Virus record (IMG/VR): IMGVR_UViG_3300042308_000397
Location: 1 to 24,294 of that record
Length of the DNA: 24,294 bases
Reading direction: 5' to 3' (one strand)
DNA from: a virus
Part shown: positions 23,738 through 24,294 of the stretch, piece after piece
Layout: every line of letters starts with the position of its first letter
Position numbering within the stretch: position 1 is the stretch's first letter
Program-made: the position numbers and the translations under genes
The notes under the pieces: model-generated
What the model was told of the DNA's origin: nothing
What the model saw: only the letters and a program-made list of their open reading frames with translations
The model's database searches: none

Positions 23738-24263
23738 CAGCCAACTCCACCAACGCAGCACGGTGCTCCTCCGTCAGCACCTGATGGATCGCCGCTGGAT
23801 CCGTCTCGCCAGCAAGCTGGTGCGATAGCCGATCCGCCAAGTTCGCCAGCGCCTCACGCACACTCCGCCCCATCGCGAAGGCCTCCTTCTTCACATCCAC
23901 CGCAGGCACCAGATCGCGCCGCTTCAGGTCCACCTCCAGCTTCGCTAGCTCCGCTTGGTAGTGCTCACGTCGCGCGCGGCTTTCATTCAGCTCCGGAATC
24001 TCATCATCAGGCAACGCAGCCAACCGCTGCCGCAACTCTCGCGGGTTAGCTGGCCGCGGCTCCACCGGATCAGGTTCGTCCACCTTCGCGTTGTTGTTTT
24101 TCAGCGTGTTCTTCCGCCACAGCTCCAGCGCAAGATCACGATCGAGCCAACGCTTGCCGTCCTCCTCAACAACAGCCTCAGCGATTCGGCTCTTGCTTGC
24201 ATGAGTGACTGCCGCCTTGGTGCAGCCTTTGATCAGTGCAAACTCCGCGAACGTGACCAGCAA
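23730..24263 (-). CDS. Terminase small subunit, Nu1-like (177 aa)
   Basis: The DNA-recognition subunit that guides terminase to the packaging site. Residues 1-50 are a winged-helix-like segment (FAEFALIKGCTKAAVTHASK, then RWLDRDLALELW). A proline-rich linker lies at 63-75, and a long helical region at about 78-150 contains ESRARREHYQAELAKLEVDL and KEAFAMGRSVREALANLADR, the usual pattern of Nu1-type proteins. The only start in reach is TTG at 24263, since an in-frame stop lies two codons upstream and no good ribosome binding site is visible. A short N-terminal uncertainty of a few residues remains. It is followed directly by the gpA-type gene. Confidence 0.85.
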   Translation of the reverse strand: MLVTFAEFALIKGCTKAAVTHASKSRIAEAVVEEDGKRWLDRDLALELWRKNTLKNNNAKVDEPDPVEPRPANPRELRQRLAALPDDEIPELNESRARREHYQAELAKLEVDLKRRDLVPAVDVKKEAFAMGRSVREALANLADRLSHQLAGETDPAAIHQVLTEEHRAALVELADG

Positions 24264-24265
24264 GC

Positions 24266-24293
24266 GTTAACTGCTCTTGTTTTCTGTTAACTG
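24266..24293. repeat. Two GTTAACTG repeats spaced 20 bases before the small terminase gene
   Basis: GTTAACTG occurs at 24266-24273 and again at 24286-24293, exactly 20 bases apart, about two helical turns. Each contains the palindrome GTTAAC. They lie directly upstream of the terminase start. A terminase-binding (cos-like) site or an operator for the late operon would fit, but chance cannot be excluded for such short words and the region is cut by the window edge. Confidence 0.4.
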
Positions 24294-24294
24294 A

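Noticed and set aside
1-24294. A defence system, toxin-antitoxin pair or other non-virion cargo
   Set aside because: All genes with recognisable signals fit virion formation or small phage proteins. The XRE-like N-terminus at 1037-1201 lacks a DNA-binding domain and a toxin partner.

Overview
The window is the late structural region of a lambda-like siphophage or prophage. Every supportable gene lies on the minus strand, so the biological order runs from right (terminase) to left (fibres and small genes). No integrase, repressor, replication gene, tRNA, CRISPR array or host gene is visible. The host is probably a picocyanobacterium (marine or brackish Synechococcus/Cyanobium type). That is an inference: several tiny proteins at the left end, the C1q-like virion protein and the fibre modules resemble families I remember from cyanophages.

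Right third (24294 to about 15150), DNA packaging and head. The order is a Nu1-like small terminase, a lambda gpA-type large terminase, a gpW-like connector with an extra N-terminal beta domain, and a lambda gpB-type portal. Next comes a very large polyprotein joining three small domains, an S78 prohead protease and an HK97-fold major capsid protein. It is followed by two small head proteins, a gpFII-like head-tail joining protein, an Mtd-N/C1q-like protein sitting where lambda has gpZ, and a tail terminator. Neighbouring genes mostly overlap by ATGA or TAATG, or are separated by a few bases, which indicates one translationally coupled operon.

Middle third (about 15150 to 4763), tail. A 54-aa gene that overlaps the next gene leads into the tail tube gene, then a G/GT chaperone pair with a canonical -1 slippery heptamer, the tape measure protein, and gpM, gpL, gpK, gpI and gpJ homologues. 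This is lambda order, with one extra 140-aa gene between M and L. gpL and the C-terminal part of gpJ carry inserted-looking modules.

Left third (4763 to 1), fibres and small genes. A glycine-rich fibre and a long repeat-containing fibre with a G2-type self-cleaving chaperone domain are followed by seven very small genes. Six of these are shorter than 80 aa and several overlap. The last two encode small membrane proteins, which makes them candidates for lysis-related functions; the final one runs off the window.

I found no sign of a defence or other non-virion system. The most informative points are the frameshift signal, the protease-capsid polyprotein with its added domains, the fibre-type protein inside the head-tail junction block, the module insertion in gpL and the cluster of overlapping micro-genes.
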